The notes under the pieces were generated by a model. That model was given only the letters and a program-made list of their open reading frames with translations. It was not told the origin of the DNA and searched no databases. From Pieris napi (Eukaryota; Arthropoda; Insecta; Lepidoptera; Pieridae), in the NCBI RefSeq assembly GCF_905475465.1, contig NC_062245.1, positions 9,238,001 to 9,302,000 of the forward strand: a DNA stretch of 64,000 nt, read 5' to 3'. The stretch's first letter is position 1, and each line of letters opens with the position of its first letter. The translations under genes and the position numbers were made by a program. Of this stretch, positions 47,967 to 60,128 are shown piece after piece.

Positions 47967-49272
47967 TCTTATCATTCACTATTCTACTACTATAATCAAA
48001 TGAAACGCCATATTTTCATGTTTTGTGTTGAATTCAGGTATCTGATCTAAATTTTAATTAACGTTTCAAGTGATATATAGTGAGATGTTTAATATATTTC
48101 GTGGACTATCTCTCTTCATTCCCCTAGTGATACGTTTTTCATACGTTTCGTTTAACATACATTTTCCAAATTGCATTTAGTTCCATAAATCTTTCGATTT
48201 GTATACTTGCATTCGTTAAATTATTTTAGCATTTTAGTATTTTATAGACGTCATAAAGTTATATGGCTTATCCAATTGAAAAGTGATGCATGTCATTCAA
48301 TTATATACCAAATATCAGTAGCTTATTGCTGTCATTAGTAACGTAATAAAAATGGGTCACGATTTTCGTGGCATTTGAAAATAATTACAACTAATGAGCT
48401 TGTTATTTATTATTGAATAGTATCTGTCTAAGTCTACATTTGATGATAGAGATATATTTCTTATATTGTTAGTTACGGCACTGGTTAAAAAGGCAAACCA
48501 TCCCAAGATCGTATTCATAAAAATGGCAAATTATGTTTAAAGGAGTTCTTGGCATCAATTGTTGTCGAAATAATAAGGTTTTACCTTTTAGATATCATGA
48601 AACAAACGAAAAATATGCGATAGAATGATTACATTTAAGTGAAATTACTATTAAGGAACAGGCGGAAAAAAAGGCAAATTTATTAAAAATAAGTTTTAAA
48701 ATCATAATTTCTGTACTTGTTTCTGATGTACATGCACTTGTTAAATGGCTATTGAATAAAAAGACAATTTACAAAAAGATTTATGACTTTACCGATTCCA
48801 AGACGATACCAGACATTCCAAACCGATAACTACTTACAAACGATACCCGGTTTTGTTCGATCGCGTCAAAAACTACTTATTTGCAAAAATTGAATCTTAT
48901 CTGCGTCAACGGAAGATTTACCGCTTCATCCACGCTTGTTATTTATTATAATTTAACCTTTGTTTTATATATGTTAAGGTCCATTGTTGTATATGTTTAT
49001 TTCGCGTACAATTTATACGTGGTGTGGCTACTTTTTGCTGCCTGATCGCTTGTAAGGGATTAATTCAATCCGGTGGGTTTGATATTTAAAGAAAGGTCTG
49101 AGAAACAATGATGTGTAATAAATTTTAATTGTACCTATTTTTTATTTATTGCCCTTTGTATGAAAGTTTAAGGCTTATCGTGATCTTGTATTGATTTATT
49201 GAGTGTAAGTTACTAATTACGTAAGCCTACGCTTCAATGTTGCTGTCGATACTTATAAAAATAAATCAGTGG

Positions 49273-49490
49273 CGCTACAACCTTTTTAGTTCTGGGCCTC
49301 AGATTTCTGAATCTGTTTCATGATCATTTTGTCAATTTAATAGGCAAGTATGTGATCAGCCTCCTGTGACTGACACAAGCCGTCGACCGTTAACCGTTCA
49401 CACATATAAAGAAAGTCCATTGGTGCATAGCCGGGGCTCGAACCTACGACCTCAGGGATGAGAGTCACTGAAGCCACTAGGCTAACACTG
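49273..49490 (-). repeat. tRNA-derived SINE, minus strand
   Basis: Reverse complement of the SINE family: tail gtggcgctacaacctttttagttctgg region, gtgatcagcctcctgtgact, and head with gccggggctcgaacctacga and cctcagggatgagagtc. Confidence 0.8.
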
Positions 49491-51045
49491 CTCTGTCGAT
49501 ACTTATTGGTATATAATTAATAAAACACGTCGTTATAGGTATACATTGAAAATTTTGCTAATTATTTTAAGTTCATTCAAAAAGTTTTTTCGTAGTAGTT
49601 TACGTATCAAGTATCATATGTACACGAACTCGATGTAATAAACCAACATTAGTACCAACATCTTAAAACTATACGAATACTATTCGAAAATGAATGTCAT
49701 TTGAGCTGTAACATACAAAGTTTTTTACACTTTTGCAATAAAAATCAAATTCTAACTTCAAAGCTTATTGATACGAATATAGCCACCATATATTTCGACA
49801 GCTTAAAATATTTAACTTTAGTATTAATTCTTGCAAAGCCTTAAGTATGTGTGTAATAAATGTCATAAAGATTTTTCTTTTGTATCTCTGCGGGATATCT
49901 TATCTTCTCATAAGCTTCATGTTGCATTAATCTTTTTAAAATTAAATCCTTGATTTTAAAACCCTTGTATTACAGAGTGCTACTCATATTAAATCATACG
50001 AACTCTGTTATTAAAGAATTTTCTATTTGGTGGAAGTAATTTAAAGGAAATTACGTTTTATTTAATTTCACTAACGTAATTGAAATATGTTTAGTTACAA
50101 ATATGTACAACACTAGTTGATAATAACCAAATCTTTGTGGAATTTTGTCGCGTTTCCGTGTTGACAGATAAGTGAAGGCCAGCTTTTAAATAAGTTGGTA
50201 TACAGTTGGTTTATTATATGAATTAATACTAAAATGCTATCTCTTACCTAATCCATATCATTATGCCTTAAATTACTACTTCAGCCAACTTCAAAAATCT
50301 ATATGCGTTCTGTGTAGAGAAAAATCTGTCAAAACATTGAAAGAAGAACTTTTAGGGACACGAGCTTTAGCAATGAAAGGACTTGCAAAAGATGAGGTGC
50401 ATTCACATTAACAGTATAATCCGCAGACTGTACCAGTTCTATAGTTATATAATTTAATCGATTATTTTGTTTACAAATACATTAATTATTAAATGCCCTT
50501 TATGTCATAAAAGAAAAGTATTCACCCACTTGTTAAGTGATTCATTTGAACAAGTCACGATGTATTTTGTCACCGTCACCTTGTAGTGAACGTGTGTGAT
50601 TTACATATTAAACTTGGCGATTGTCTGACAGTCCATGTGGAACCACAAAAAGTGGCCATGTGAATCAATGCCTCCCCAACCCGGACTGTAAATATTGAGT
50701 AATTTTATGAAATTTCTCTTATATTCACGATTTGTACATTATTTAAAAACGGGTTGTTACAAACAAACCATCAATTAGAAATGTGTCCCTTTATTTTTTT
50801 GAAGATTTTAAACAATAATGAGCTAAACGTATCATTTGTTTTAAACCAGCTTCAACACTTTACAGGTCTATAGATTGTCTGCGTTTCTTTGATCATTATT
50901 ATTTATAAAGATATAGTCACCAATAATTAAACACTTCTTTAACCATTTAATCACGCTACATACGTATAATTTGTATGTATTAACTATTTTCTTAACCTAC
51001 AAGGTAATAAAAAAGATATAATTGTAATCAGCTTTCCTTGCCTGG

Positions 51046-51135
51046 CATATTTTTAGATTTAAGGCGTCCACAGCCGTGATTCAAACACACGACCTTAGGG
51101 ATGTTACACACTGAAGCCAACACTGCTATCACATT
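51046..51135 (-). repeat. SINE head fragment, minus strand
   Basis: ccacagccgtgattcaaaca cacgaccttagggatg and ctgaagccaacactgct match the head of the SINE family; body missing. Confidence 0.5.
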
Positions 51136-51976
51136 ATATTGTGATCACTTTTGTATTATTATATATATTTCTTTATTTTTTTTTCAGTACACAAGGAAAT
51201 CTATATCGTTTAAATGTTAGTTGTTTCTTTAACACTTTTATGATTGTTCTATGTTGGTTAAGAATATTGTAAATACTGTATATTTGTGTGTTAATAAAAT
51301 ACTATTTTCCTTTTTGAAATATATGAGAAATGCAATGTGAAACCGTAACTTAAGTAAGAAATATATTTTATATTAGAAGAGAATTTGCAGTCAAATAAAG
51401 TTATTTGTATGTTTTTTTATTACCAGTTTTATAAATGGATAGGTCGATAAAAAATTTATTGTTATTAATTTCAATTATTGTTTATTCGTTTCAACTAAAT
51501 TTATATTTTATATTATTGCACTAAAATATGACTTAATATTTTCTTTTAATGGAACGCTATAATGTATCAATCAACGTAATCAACGAATAACAATGTATTA
51601 AATAAAAGAACTGTCATTATTATAATTTAAATAAAAAGTAAATAAACATTGAAAAGCATGAATTTACAGAACAATTTATTTTAAAATAGAGTTGAGCGCT
51701 GACTTAAATTGTTTAATTATGCTAAGAAGACCCCACTTTAGACGCGTTTTTTTCATGTCAATGACTTGTGACATTAAAACCTTGTTAGGGTATTTTAGGA
51801 AATTTCTTAGTATTAAAGGACGAATTTTCAATTCTAATATTTCTCAACATTTATTTTTGAAGAAATAAACCTTCAGTATCTACATACTCTATCCTCTGTG
51901 TACTGAATTTGCAAAGGTGAATTTCGGAGAATTATTGAGACGACCTTCATTAATTGGAGAGACACAAAAGGAATCT

Positions 51977-52094
51977 GTTTTTTTTTATAGAACAGAAGGC
52001 AAACGGGCAGGAGGCTCACCTGATGTTAAGTGACACCGCCCATGGACACTCTCAATGCCAGATGGCTCGTGAGTGCGTTGCCGGCCTTTTAATA
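51977..52094 (-). mobile_element. Jockey-like retrotransposon 3' tail
   Basis: Reverse-complement match to the 3' UTR at 38.97-39.12 kb: poly-T, then caaacgggcaggaggctcac, gacaccgcccatggacactc and gagtgcgttgccggcc. Only the last 120 bp are present. Confidence 0.85.
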
Positions 52095-53111
52095 ATTGAC
52101 GTTACAATTAAAGCTTATCTAGGAGCACACAAAAATAACAATAAAAACTGATTGTACATCCTTTAACAGGCAAACACAACATGCCTTTATTAACTATTGC
52201 TAACTAACATAATTGTAACAAAAAAGTGTCTACTTTAAATATGTGATCTAAAAGAGAGATATAAATGATGGTCATTGCAAAACTTTGAAAAAGTTATCTC
52301 TGTGAGGCTGTCAGTATACCAGATAAACCGATTTAAGGATTGTAATTTATTTAAAAGGAATGTTAGTTTGGTACCGCAACAAACTGTTGATTATTAAAAT
52401 TTGTATTAAAGAGGGCCAATCGCATCACTCAAGGAATGACTTTAAAACACTGATCCATTTCACTGATCTTCCTTTTGAAATTATTTAAGTTTTAAAAGAT
52501 ATATGAAGTACTACCCACCAAACAACTATTTCAATCGTTAGCCAAAATTATAATCGATACTTTATCGGCCAAAATTAATAATGTATCCTCAATCTATGAT
52601 TATAACCAATCTTGGACTGATTCATATCTAAAGACCGATCTCCAATCTGCATGCCAATAAACATTTCTGCTATCCGATTGTTTATTTGACAAAAGATTGA
52701 CAGCGATCTTTTGCGTGATCCTTGCCTCTCGACCGCATTTCGTTCAATGCAATATGTTGTGTTCAAGCATACCAAAAGTTTGCTGTTTTTGGAACGAAAT
52801 AAAATAAGTAAGACTAATAGGGTCTGTTTCACAATGTATGGATAAAGTAGCAAATAGCTATGCAACGTTTTGTTTGTTTTTTTGTTACGAACAAATAAAG
52901 TTACAAAATTCTATAGAAAAACATAGGACCTTAACCTTTTTGTTGGTCATTTAATATTACTTGTAACGAAACGGGCTGTCATTTTCATATGGTATTTTTG
53001 TTTGTTAGGTTATTGAGTATTTTAGTACATATTATTACAAATATAAATTTTCTCTGAGTAGTTTGTGTATCTTGTTTTTGTGATTCGAGGTTGGTTTTTT
53101 AACTTAAAAAA

Positions 53112-53579
53112 ATGTCTACGCAAAAACGTGAAAGAAGCGTCAATTTCAGCCGGGAAGAAGTTGACCTTCTAACTTCGCTTGTTGCTGACCATAAAAATAT
53201 ATTAGAAAATAAAAAGAGTGACTCAGTCACCTGGCAGGAGAAAGAGCAGTGCTGGAAGACGCTGGAGGCGCTGTTTAATAGCACAAGTGGGGTAAACTTT
53301 CGCAGTGCTAAAGCTTAAAGAGGGATACAAGAAAAAAGTCTGCCTTGAAACATGCTGAAACATATCGTACAGGAGGTGGCCCTAGTGCTGCTACTACTAT
53401 CGAGGAAAAAGTCAAAGACATGATATTGTTGTCTGTCGAAGGAAATGAAAGTCATTTGAAAGGAAGAGCTTCTAAATAAGAGAAAGCAATGAGCATTTGA
53501 AGAGGAAGAAAGAGAGCATAAAAGAGAATTATGGGCCATAGAAAAAAATATATTGTTAAATAAATTAGGAAAATATTAG
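53112..53579 (+). pseudogene. Harbinger Myb/SANT-like accessory protein, frameshifted
   Basis: Begins with ATG and KRERSVNFSREEVDLLTSLV, the N-terminal Myb/SANT-like domain of the Harbinger DNA-binding partner. The frame breaks after GVNFRSAK; the continuation YRTGGGPSA is in another frame, and the C-terminal EEEEREHKRELWAIEKNILL is in a third, ending TAG at 53579. Cannot make an intact product. Confidence 0.75.
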
Positions 53580-53791
53580 ATTTTGTGCCTGGAGCGAGGA
53601 TGTATTGTATTAAAAATTTCATATGAACTTCATATGAATTTCGCATTCATATGAACTGCAAAAGGTTATTCTTTACAGTATATAGACGAGTTGAACAATG
53701 ATGATGAAGATAATAAACATGTATTTTTATTTAAATAAAAGCATTAAATTTTTATTTAATTTATCTCAAAAATGTTGTAATTTATAAAATA

Positions 53792-54396
53792 TTATAGTAA
53801 TAAAGCAAAATAATCACTTATAAGATTACTTCGTACACTTGCATTTCCCACGTTGTCAATTGCGCTTTGATCAATATCATCAGCTTGTTCATCTACTTGT
53901 TGCAGTAGTTCAAAATGTTCATCTCGCATATCAATAGCAATATTGTGCAACACTGCACATGCCACTATCACGGCTTGTACACGAGATACTTGAAGCAAAA
54001 CCTTTTTTGACAAACCGATTTTTTCCAAACACCATATTATGTCCTTTCCACCACATTTCTGCTTCGTATTTGAGATTCGTTATAAAGATGTTCTGCTGGA
54101 GTCTTGAGGTTTTGAAGTGGAGTTAGTAGGTAGTATCTATAGTAACAAATATTTTTGGTTGTAGCTAATATTTAAATTTTTTTTACAAAAGTTGATGAAA
54201 AGATGAAACCTGCAAGAAGTCATATATGATAGACATCACTTTGTGTAAAAGTGTCTCCAAAGCTTCTTTTGTTAAATGTGAATTCGGCGTCATTCAGGCC
54301 CTGGATATAATAAATTCTTGTCTTCTTATGTCTTCGCACAGAAGTACGTTGTCTTCTTCCAGCTTCAGAATTACTATCCCAATCGGATAATTGCAT
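53792..54396 (-). pseudogene. HARBI1 transposase relic, core deleted
   Basis: Reading down from 54396: MQLSDWDSNSEAGRRQRTSV and QGLNDAEFTFNKRSF represent the N-terminal part. Then LKTPAEHLYNESQIRSRNVV ERT, a stop codon, YGVW and, in a shifted frame, QAVIVACAVLHNIAI to the C-terminus. The middle of the protein, including the DDE catalytic core, is absent. Dead transposase. Confidence 0.7.
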
Positions 54397-54766
54397 TTAA
54401 ACTTCCAAATCACTATCACTAGAACTGGAAGATGACGAAGATGAATAAATTTTCCCAATGAATATTAAGTTAGGTCGCAATCCCAAACCCAAATCATACG
54501 AGTTTCACCGATAGCAATCCGAGATTGATTTGGCCAATCGAAGCACTGTCAAAATGGACAGATAGGTTGTTGGCATGAGTAAACATTCATTTTCATACAG
54601 AGGGCAATCTTCAATCTCTTATCCGCCCTCTGAACGATTGGTTGAATAATTAGATTGGTATCTCAGTCCATGTATTGAATATTGGCATGCTTTTCTTTAG
54701 AAATGGATTGAATTGTCAGTCTATGACAGCTAAAATTGGATTGAGATTGCATATTGGTTTTGGCCG

Positions 54767-57700
54767 TTAATCGATGTATCTGACATTTGACTGTCCATGA
54801 AAAATGAAATATGGTTGCATAAAGGTTACTACAATTTAAAGCGTCAACAATACAATATATATAAAAACTATTAGAAATTTATGTGTTATTTAGCGTTGGA
54901 ATCTACTTTTGATATCAGTATATTAGTTTATATTGAATTTTAGCTTTAGGAGCTTTACTTTGAATCGTAATGTCACCTATATTGTTATAAATTACCAAAT
55001 ATTTACCAATATAGTAGAGTGTATGCTGTAACAGTCATGGCAAGTTCTGTGCATTGTAATGACATAACGTCCAATTTGGTGGTTAGGGAATTAACGTTTG
55101 ATTAAGATTTTAATTACAAAGCCGGTTATAACATATTACATAATATTTCCTGCGTAACTGATATCGTTATTAATATTTTTTTTAAGTAATTTATTTCACA
55201 TTGCCTCTAAGGATAGTGTGTGTGTTTTATGAATAACTAGCAGACCTGGCTAACTTCGTTCCGCCCTACAACCTTATAATATCGTTGTTACTTTAATTTA
55301 ACTTATTTTAGGATTTCATTAATGTTAAGTATTACATTAATACAACTTTTTTGCAAATACAGAAATGTTTTATTGCTTGCCATTGCGAAAGAAGAATGGC
55401 AGTTTTACACATTAGGCATCTTCTCTCTAGCGTCAATATGGCGATACTGCATGTTAAGCACTTTCTGATATCCAACATCTTTTGATCAGGATCAAAGCAT
55501 GGTTATGCATCTGCTCATTCACCTCGAAGATCGGAATTTCTTGAACTGACACGAATTCGACGTAAAATGATGCGTAGTTTTGTCAACAGATGGCACCATA
55601 TGGTTTTTGCATTCGTAAAATTAATTAATTTATTTATTGTTATTCGTTAACTTATCCGATATTTTATTGCTTATTCTGCTATTCGGGACGGAAACAAATC
55701 CAACAAATCAAAAACCATGGCAATCGGTCCAGCCGTTCTCGAGTTATAAGTGTTGTAACAAACACGACTTTCTTTTATATATATAGATTAAATCAATAAA
55801 AGTTTAATATACAAAAATATTCGCTTTGAATATTGTGAACGTTACAGAAACAAGAACCACGAGCAATTTAAATGATTATAATAGTGCTCCTTTGTACAAC
55901 AAGGAATAATTTATTGTTCTCTCATCTGTCTCTGTAAAAAAACCTATTTACACAAGTTTATCTTCCGCAAAATAAATGTGGGCTTTGAACTCTGAAGTGT
56001 TGTTATAATATATTCTCATGAAGATGTTTTAGATCTATTATTTACTTTAGTAAAGGCATACAAATTAATTTTACCTATGAGGTGGCCAATAACTGTATTT
56101 TGTTTTTAATGGGCACATCGAATAGATTTTAATGACTTAGCCAGATGAACGTGAAATTAAAAAAAATAACACTATAATAATAATAATAGTATTAGTAGTA
56201 GGTATCTAGTATTTGATTCACTGTCATGTGACATGTCCTAGAATTAAAATTCGTGCAATTGGAATCCACCTAAAAATATAAGCTTTACTGCAATCGTTTA
56301 AGGTAACTGCATAAATAAAAATATCAGGATGGAGATAGAACGGGTATATCAGCAGAGTTTTCCGGAGGTATATAACGTGCCCCGTCATTAAAAAAACCAT
56401 ACATACAATAGACTAGCCAATCGTGACCTAGGTAGAGTAACAAAATTTGACCCAACGCCATTACCTTAAATATCTTTTTTGAAGTGTTCCTTACACCCTA
56501 TGCCAGTCAAAAAAGGAATTCTTATAAGTAAAAGTTGTCGTTGTGGTGTTTATAATTACAGCAGCTAAAAGAATTCAACTTATCTTTAATTATATGTGTC
56601 CAAAAAATTTAAAGGGGCACTTTATCAAGGCACCTGTCTTTTTCCTTTTTATCTGAAAGTGTTCATTGTCGGCAATAATCATACGAATCATTTTGACAAT
56701 ATAATATACCCGAGGTATCGTAACGTGAACTGGTGTCAATCAATTTGAGTCATTAAACTAATTGAAATTGCCTATCTTAAGTTTAATTAATGATATGACC
56801 TTTGATAGTCAAGAAATATTGAGAAACATGATGTTTTTGTTAAGTGTTATACATATTTTTTCATTAATTGGTCTACTTTTTATGGACCCAGACCATGAAT
56901 TCTGAATTTGTCAGAAATGTTGATTGTACTTTAAGAGGTAATATAACTTTATATTTTCCACTAATTCTCTATTTGGCTTTTTAATGTTATTCCCGTTATT
57001 TGTTTAAATTTACAATACATATAATTTCATAAATAAAGCTAATTTCAAGAAATTCTGAAAGTTTCATACATCGTCGGTTACATAGATCACTAAGGATTAA
57101 CCACCCTTGTTTGCCTTGCTGAAACACTTATTGATTGGTTGGGACTATAGGCAAGCCGGTGAAATTTCTGAACCACGCTTAGAAAATACCATCGATGCAC
57201 AACCAGATTTTGCAATCATGGATATTCGATAGTTTGTTATAAAATAGTTAGTCTTCGGTCACTATAAATATTTAAGGCTATTGATAATTAAATATGTTTT
57301 TTTTATGTTTAATCACATATAATTAATGTACGGTCACAGTTTACAGGTGCGAGAAATATAATATTCGGTCGTTAAATGATTTGGCATAGATTTTGGATTT
57401 TTACGATCTAATTATCAAAAGATCTATAGATTTTTATCTGGCCTTGACATACTCAAATGTAATAGAAATAAAAGGTTAGATTTGTCTTTGGAGATCAATG
57501 CTTAGTCATTGATGTATTAATTGTCAGTTAACGAAATGAACGAAACATAAATTGGTCGAATATGCAAAAATATCCTACAGTAATAAAATTAAAGAAATAC
57601 CACACACAGAAATCACATGTTATTGCAATTATCATGTACCTACCAATTTTTGTGTCTCATATGATTGTAAACAGTGCTGTTTTTTTAAGATTGTACTGTA

Positions 57701-59880
57701 TCCCCCGGGTAAACATTTTTAATGACATACAATTATGCAATTATATTATAAACATGAAAGCACAAAAACAAGCCATTTTATTATCTGCTATTAACTACTT
57801 TGTAAATATAATAAAACAATGGAAATAACTGATATACACCAATTTATGTGCATTTTGCTTATTCGACCTTTAAGAGGTTTATTATCACTATAACAAAATG
57901 CAAATAATTTATTTTACTAGCAATAAAATAATTGGTTGCTATTTTGACAATGCTACCATTTGTTGAAACTGCGCTTTTATGTTAATTTTCTAAGTAGTAT
58001 TATTTATGTCTGTTGGTTTTAGTTGTAACAACAATAAAATTTTCAAAAAAGTCAGAAATAAAATATTAAAACGTTTCTGAAAAATCTGTACCTATGTTTT
58101 CGCTGTCCAGCGAGACGGCTCTCAAGTAAAGAACTCAAAAACCTTACTTCTAAATTAATTAATATATTTCAAATATTTAAAGAAACATAAATAATTCCTA
58201 TCTTATTCGAATTAATGGTGGCGATTAGTACCAAGATTAATAATGGCCTTGATACTCACTTAATAAACGCGGCCAGTTCAGCCATTTCAAAACGCACGAC
58301 AACCCATGTGTTATCAAATTACACGAATCATTTGAAGTCTTCGTAACTCTAATCAACTTGGCAAGTTTTGAGGTGAATATATCCTTTCAGACGTAATTTG
58401 AAGCTTCAATTTTGATACGAGTCGAGTTGAATATGTATACAAGCAAAATATTATATCCAAAGACGTACTCTAAAATCCGGAAACAATGTCCTTTGTATAT
58501 GTTATTTAATAGTAAAAACATATAAGAAAGTGACTGCTAAATCCTTATAAATTTATCAAAATAAATATGAGGGTGAATGGTAGTAATGTTACATTTACTA
58601 TGCATACGGGTAATGGACCCTTATAACCAGTTTTCAGTGTTTACATTGCTATGTTGATCCAGTTAACATTTGCTGTAGCATTTATTATTACTTTATTTAG
58701 TCGTTTTTAAATATTTCTGATACGTGTTGAAATGTGAAGGTACTGTTCGTTTGAAGTCCCTTTTGCGTAACCCGCATTGAAACATTGAGTTGCTTACTAT
58801 TTTATACTTAATTCAAAAGCTTCTATACTTTAATAGTAAAGTATAAGAGATGATTCAGCGGAATATTACATGAACCAACTTTCCGGAAACAGCTGGCAAC
58901 ATTTCAATAAACTCAAATCATAATATCACATAATCTGTCAACTATGTGACACTCTCTTAAAAATAAATAACAAAATATAGCCTATATTTGAATACTATAT
59001 ATAATAAGGATGACGTTAAGTTTATGTTATTATATTTAATATTACTAGAAGACCTCAGACGGAGTGAAGACCTCCTCCAAATTATTCCAATTGTCTCTCA
59101 TCTTCGCTACTATTTTCCCGCTATCTCTTTTATTTCATCTTCCCTTCTAATTCTCTTTTTTCTTCCCTTCTAATGAATTAGAGAAATTCTATGAACAAGT
59201 ACCGAGCTAGCTACGAAGCACTGCTATATGACATTCTCTTACTGAGCACGAATTCAAAAGCACTTGAAGCGTCCAGTTATTTAAATAATTTAAACTCCCG
59301 TTAATATTCGTTAAAAAGTTATTCAGTTCAACATATACATTTAAATTCTTTTTTGGTTATTATATATCATGAGGAATCACGCTATGTCAAATTTTATTGA
59401 TCAAAATTAGTGATATATCAAAATATTTCGAATAAATTAGCCATTAGCTAGGCCAAACTAATTTTATTGCTTAGCTAACGACATTAAATATTCAAAATTA
59501 GCTATCATTGTAACGGGATTACTGTGCGGGTTTATTGATACGCGTTTTGAATACATCACTTCGCTTATTAATATATCCATCATAATATAGGCATCCATTG
59601 GAAACTAAAATTCTGGTAAAAATCTATTTTACCAGAATTTAACAGTCTACTGTTATAATGTTCTATAAGAAATTTGATAAAAAGATTTAAGCGACTGATA
59701 CAATATTTTATAAAATACTTAACGGTAGTAAGTATAAATAATTTAACTTAACTTTAACGAGAAGTAACGTGGAGTTAAAAGTAAAACTTCACAAAATATG
59801 GCCATCATAGCGACGGAACGATCTAAATAGCGATATTGTTTTTAATAAAGTACTTGATTTAATTTTGATTAGATTTAAGA
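54767..59880. other. Gene-poor region
   Basis: AT-rich. One dispersed repeat (55236-55788). No supported exon; the short plus-strand frame 57562-57828 has no recognisable family. Confidence 0.6.
55236..55788 (+). repeat. Dispersed insect repeat (ctagctgacccggc family)
   Basis: Start actagcagacctggctaact tcgttccgcc; end caatcggtccagccgttctc, gagttataagtgttgtaaca and tatatatagatta. Same start/end plan as the 24.4-25.1 kb copies, but longer inside. Confidence 0.55.
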
Positions 59881-60128
59881 ACTGCCCTGCGATTCTGTAA
59901 CTCACTTCACGAACTCACACAGCGGTTTTCGCATCGGCGGTCGCTCTCAAATCAGTCGTGAAGCAGTCATTTTATGATTTGGCATTCTGAAAGGTGGGAG
60001 CTTGTAGTTTATTGTTTATCAGAATGCCAAATCATAAAATGACTGCTTCACGACTGATTTGAGAGCGACCGCCGATGCGAAAACCGCTGTGTGAGTTCGT
60101 GAAGTGAGTTACAGAATCGCAGGGCAGT
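59881..60128. repeat. Perfect 110-bp inverted repeat (hairpin)
   Basis: 59881-59990 and 60019-60128 are exact reverse complements, with a 28-nt loop. The arms start actgccctgcgattctgtaa and have higher GC than their surroundings. Non-coding. Could be a recent foldback MITE or the source of a long hairpin RNA. Confidence 0.9.

Larger units (their letters stand above)
39125..52565. other. Gene-poor region
   Basis: 13 kb with no supported exon. Contains a Helitron-like repeat (40888-41220), a GC-richer island (41326-41560), copies of a tgaagttatacttctt element, a repeat copy at 44.3 kb, SINE pieces at 49.3 and 51.0 kb and a Jockey tail at 52.0 kb. Short ORFs at 40163, 45928 and 50300 showed no recognisable family. 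Confidence 0.6.
52566..54766. mobile_element. Degraded PIF/Harbinger transposon
   Basis: Ends CGGCCAAAA with related subterminal sequence (aataatgtatcctcaatcta / aatatgcaatctcaatccaa) in inverted orientation, next to TTA-like flanks. It encloses the two genes typical of the superfamily in convergent orientation: a Myb/SANT-like gene and a HARBI1 transposase, both broken. 2.2 kb. Confidence 0.75.
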
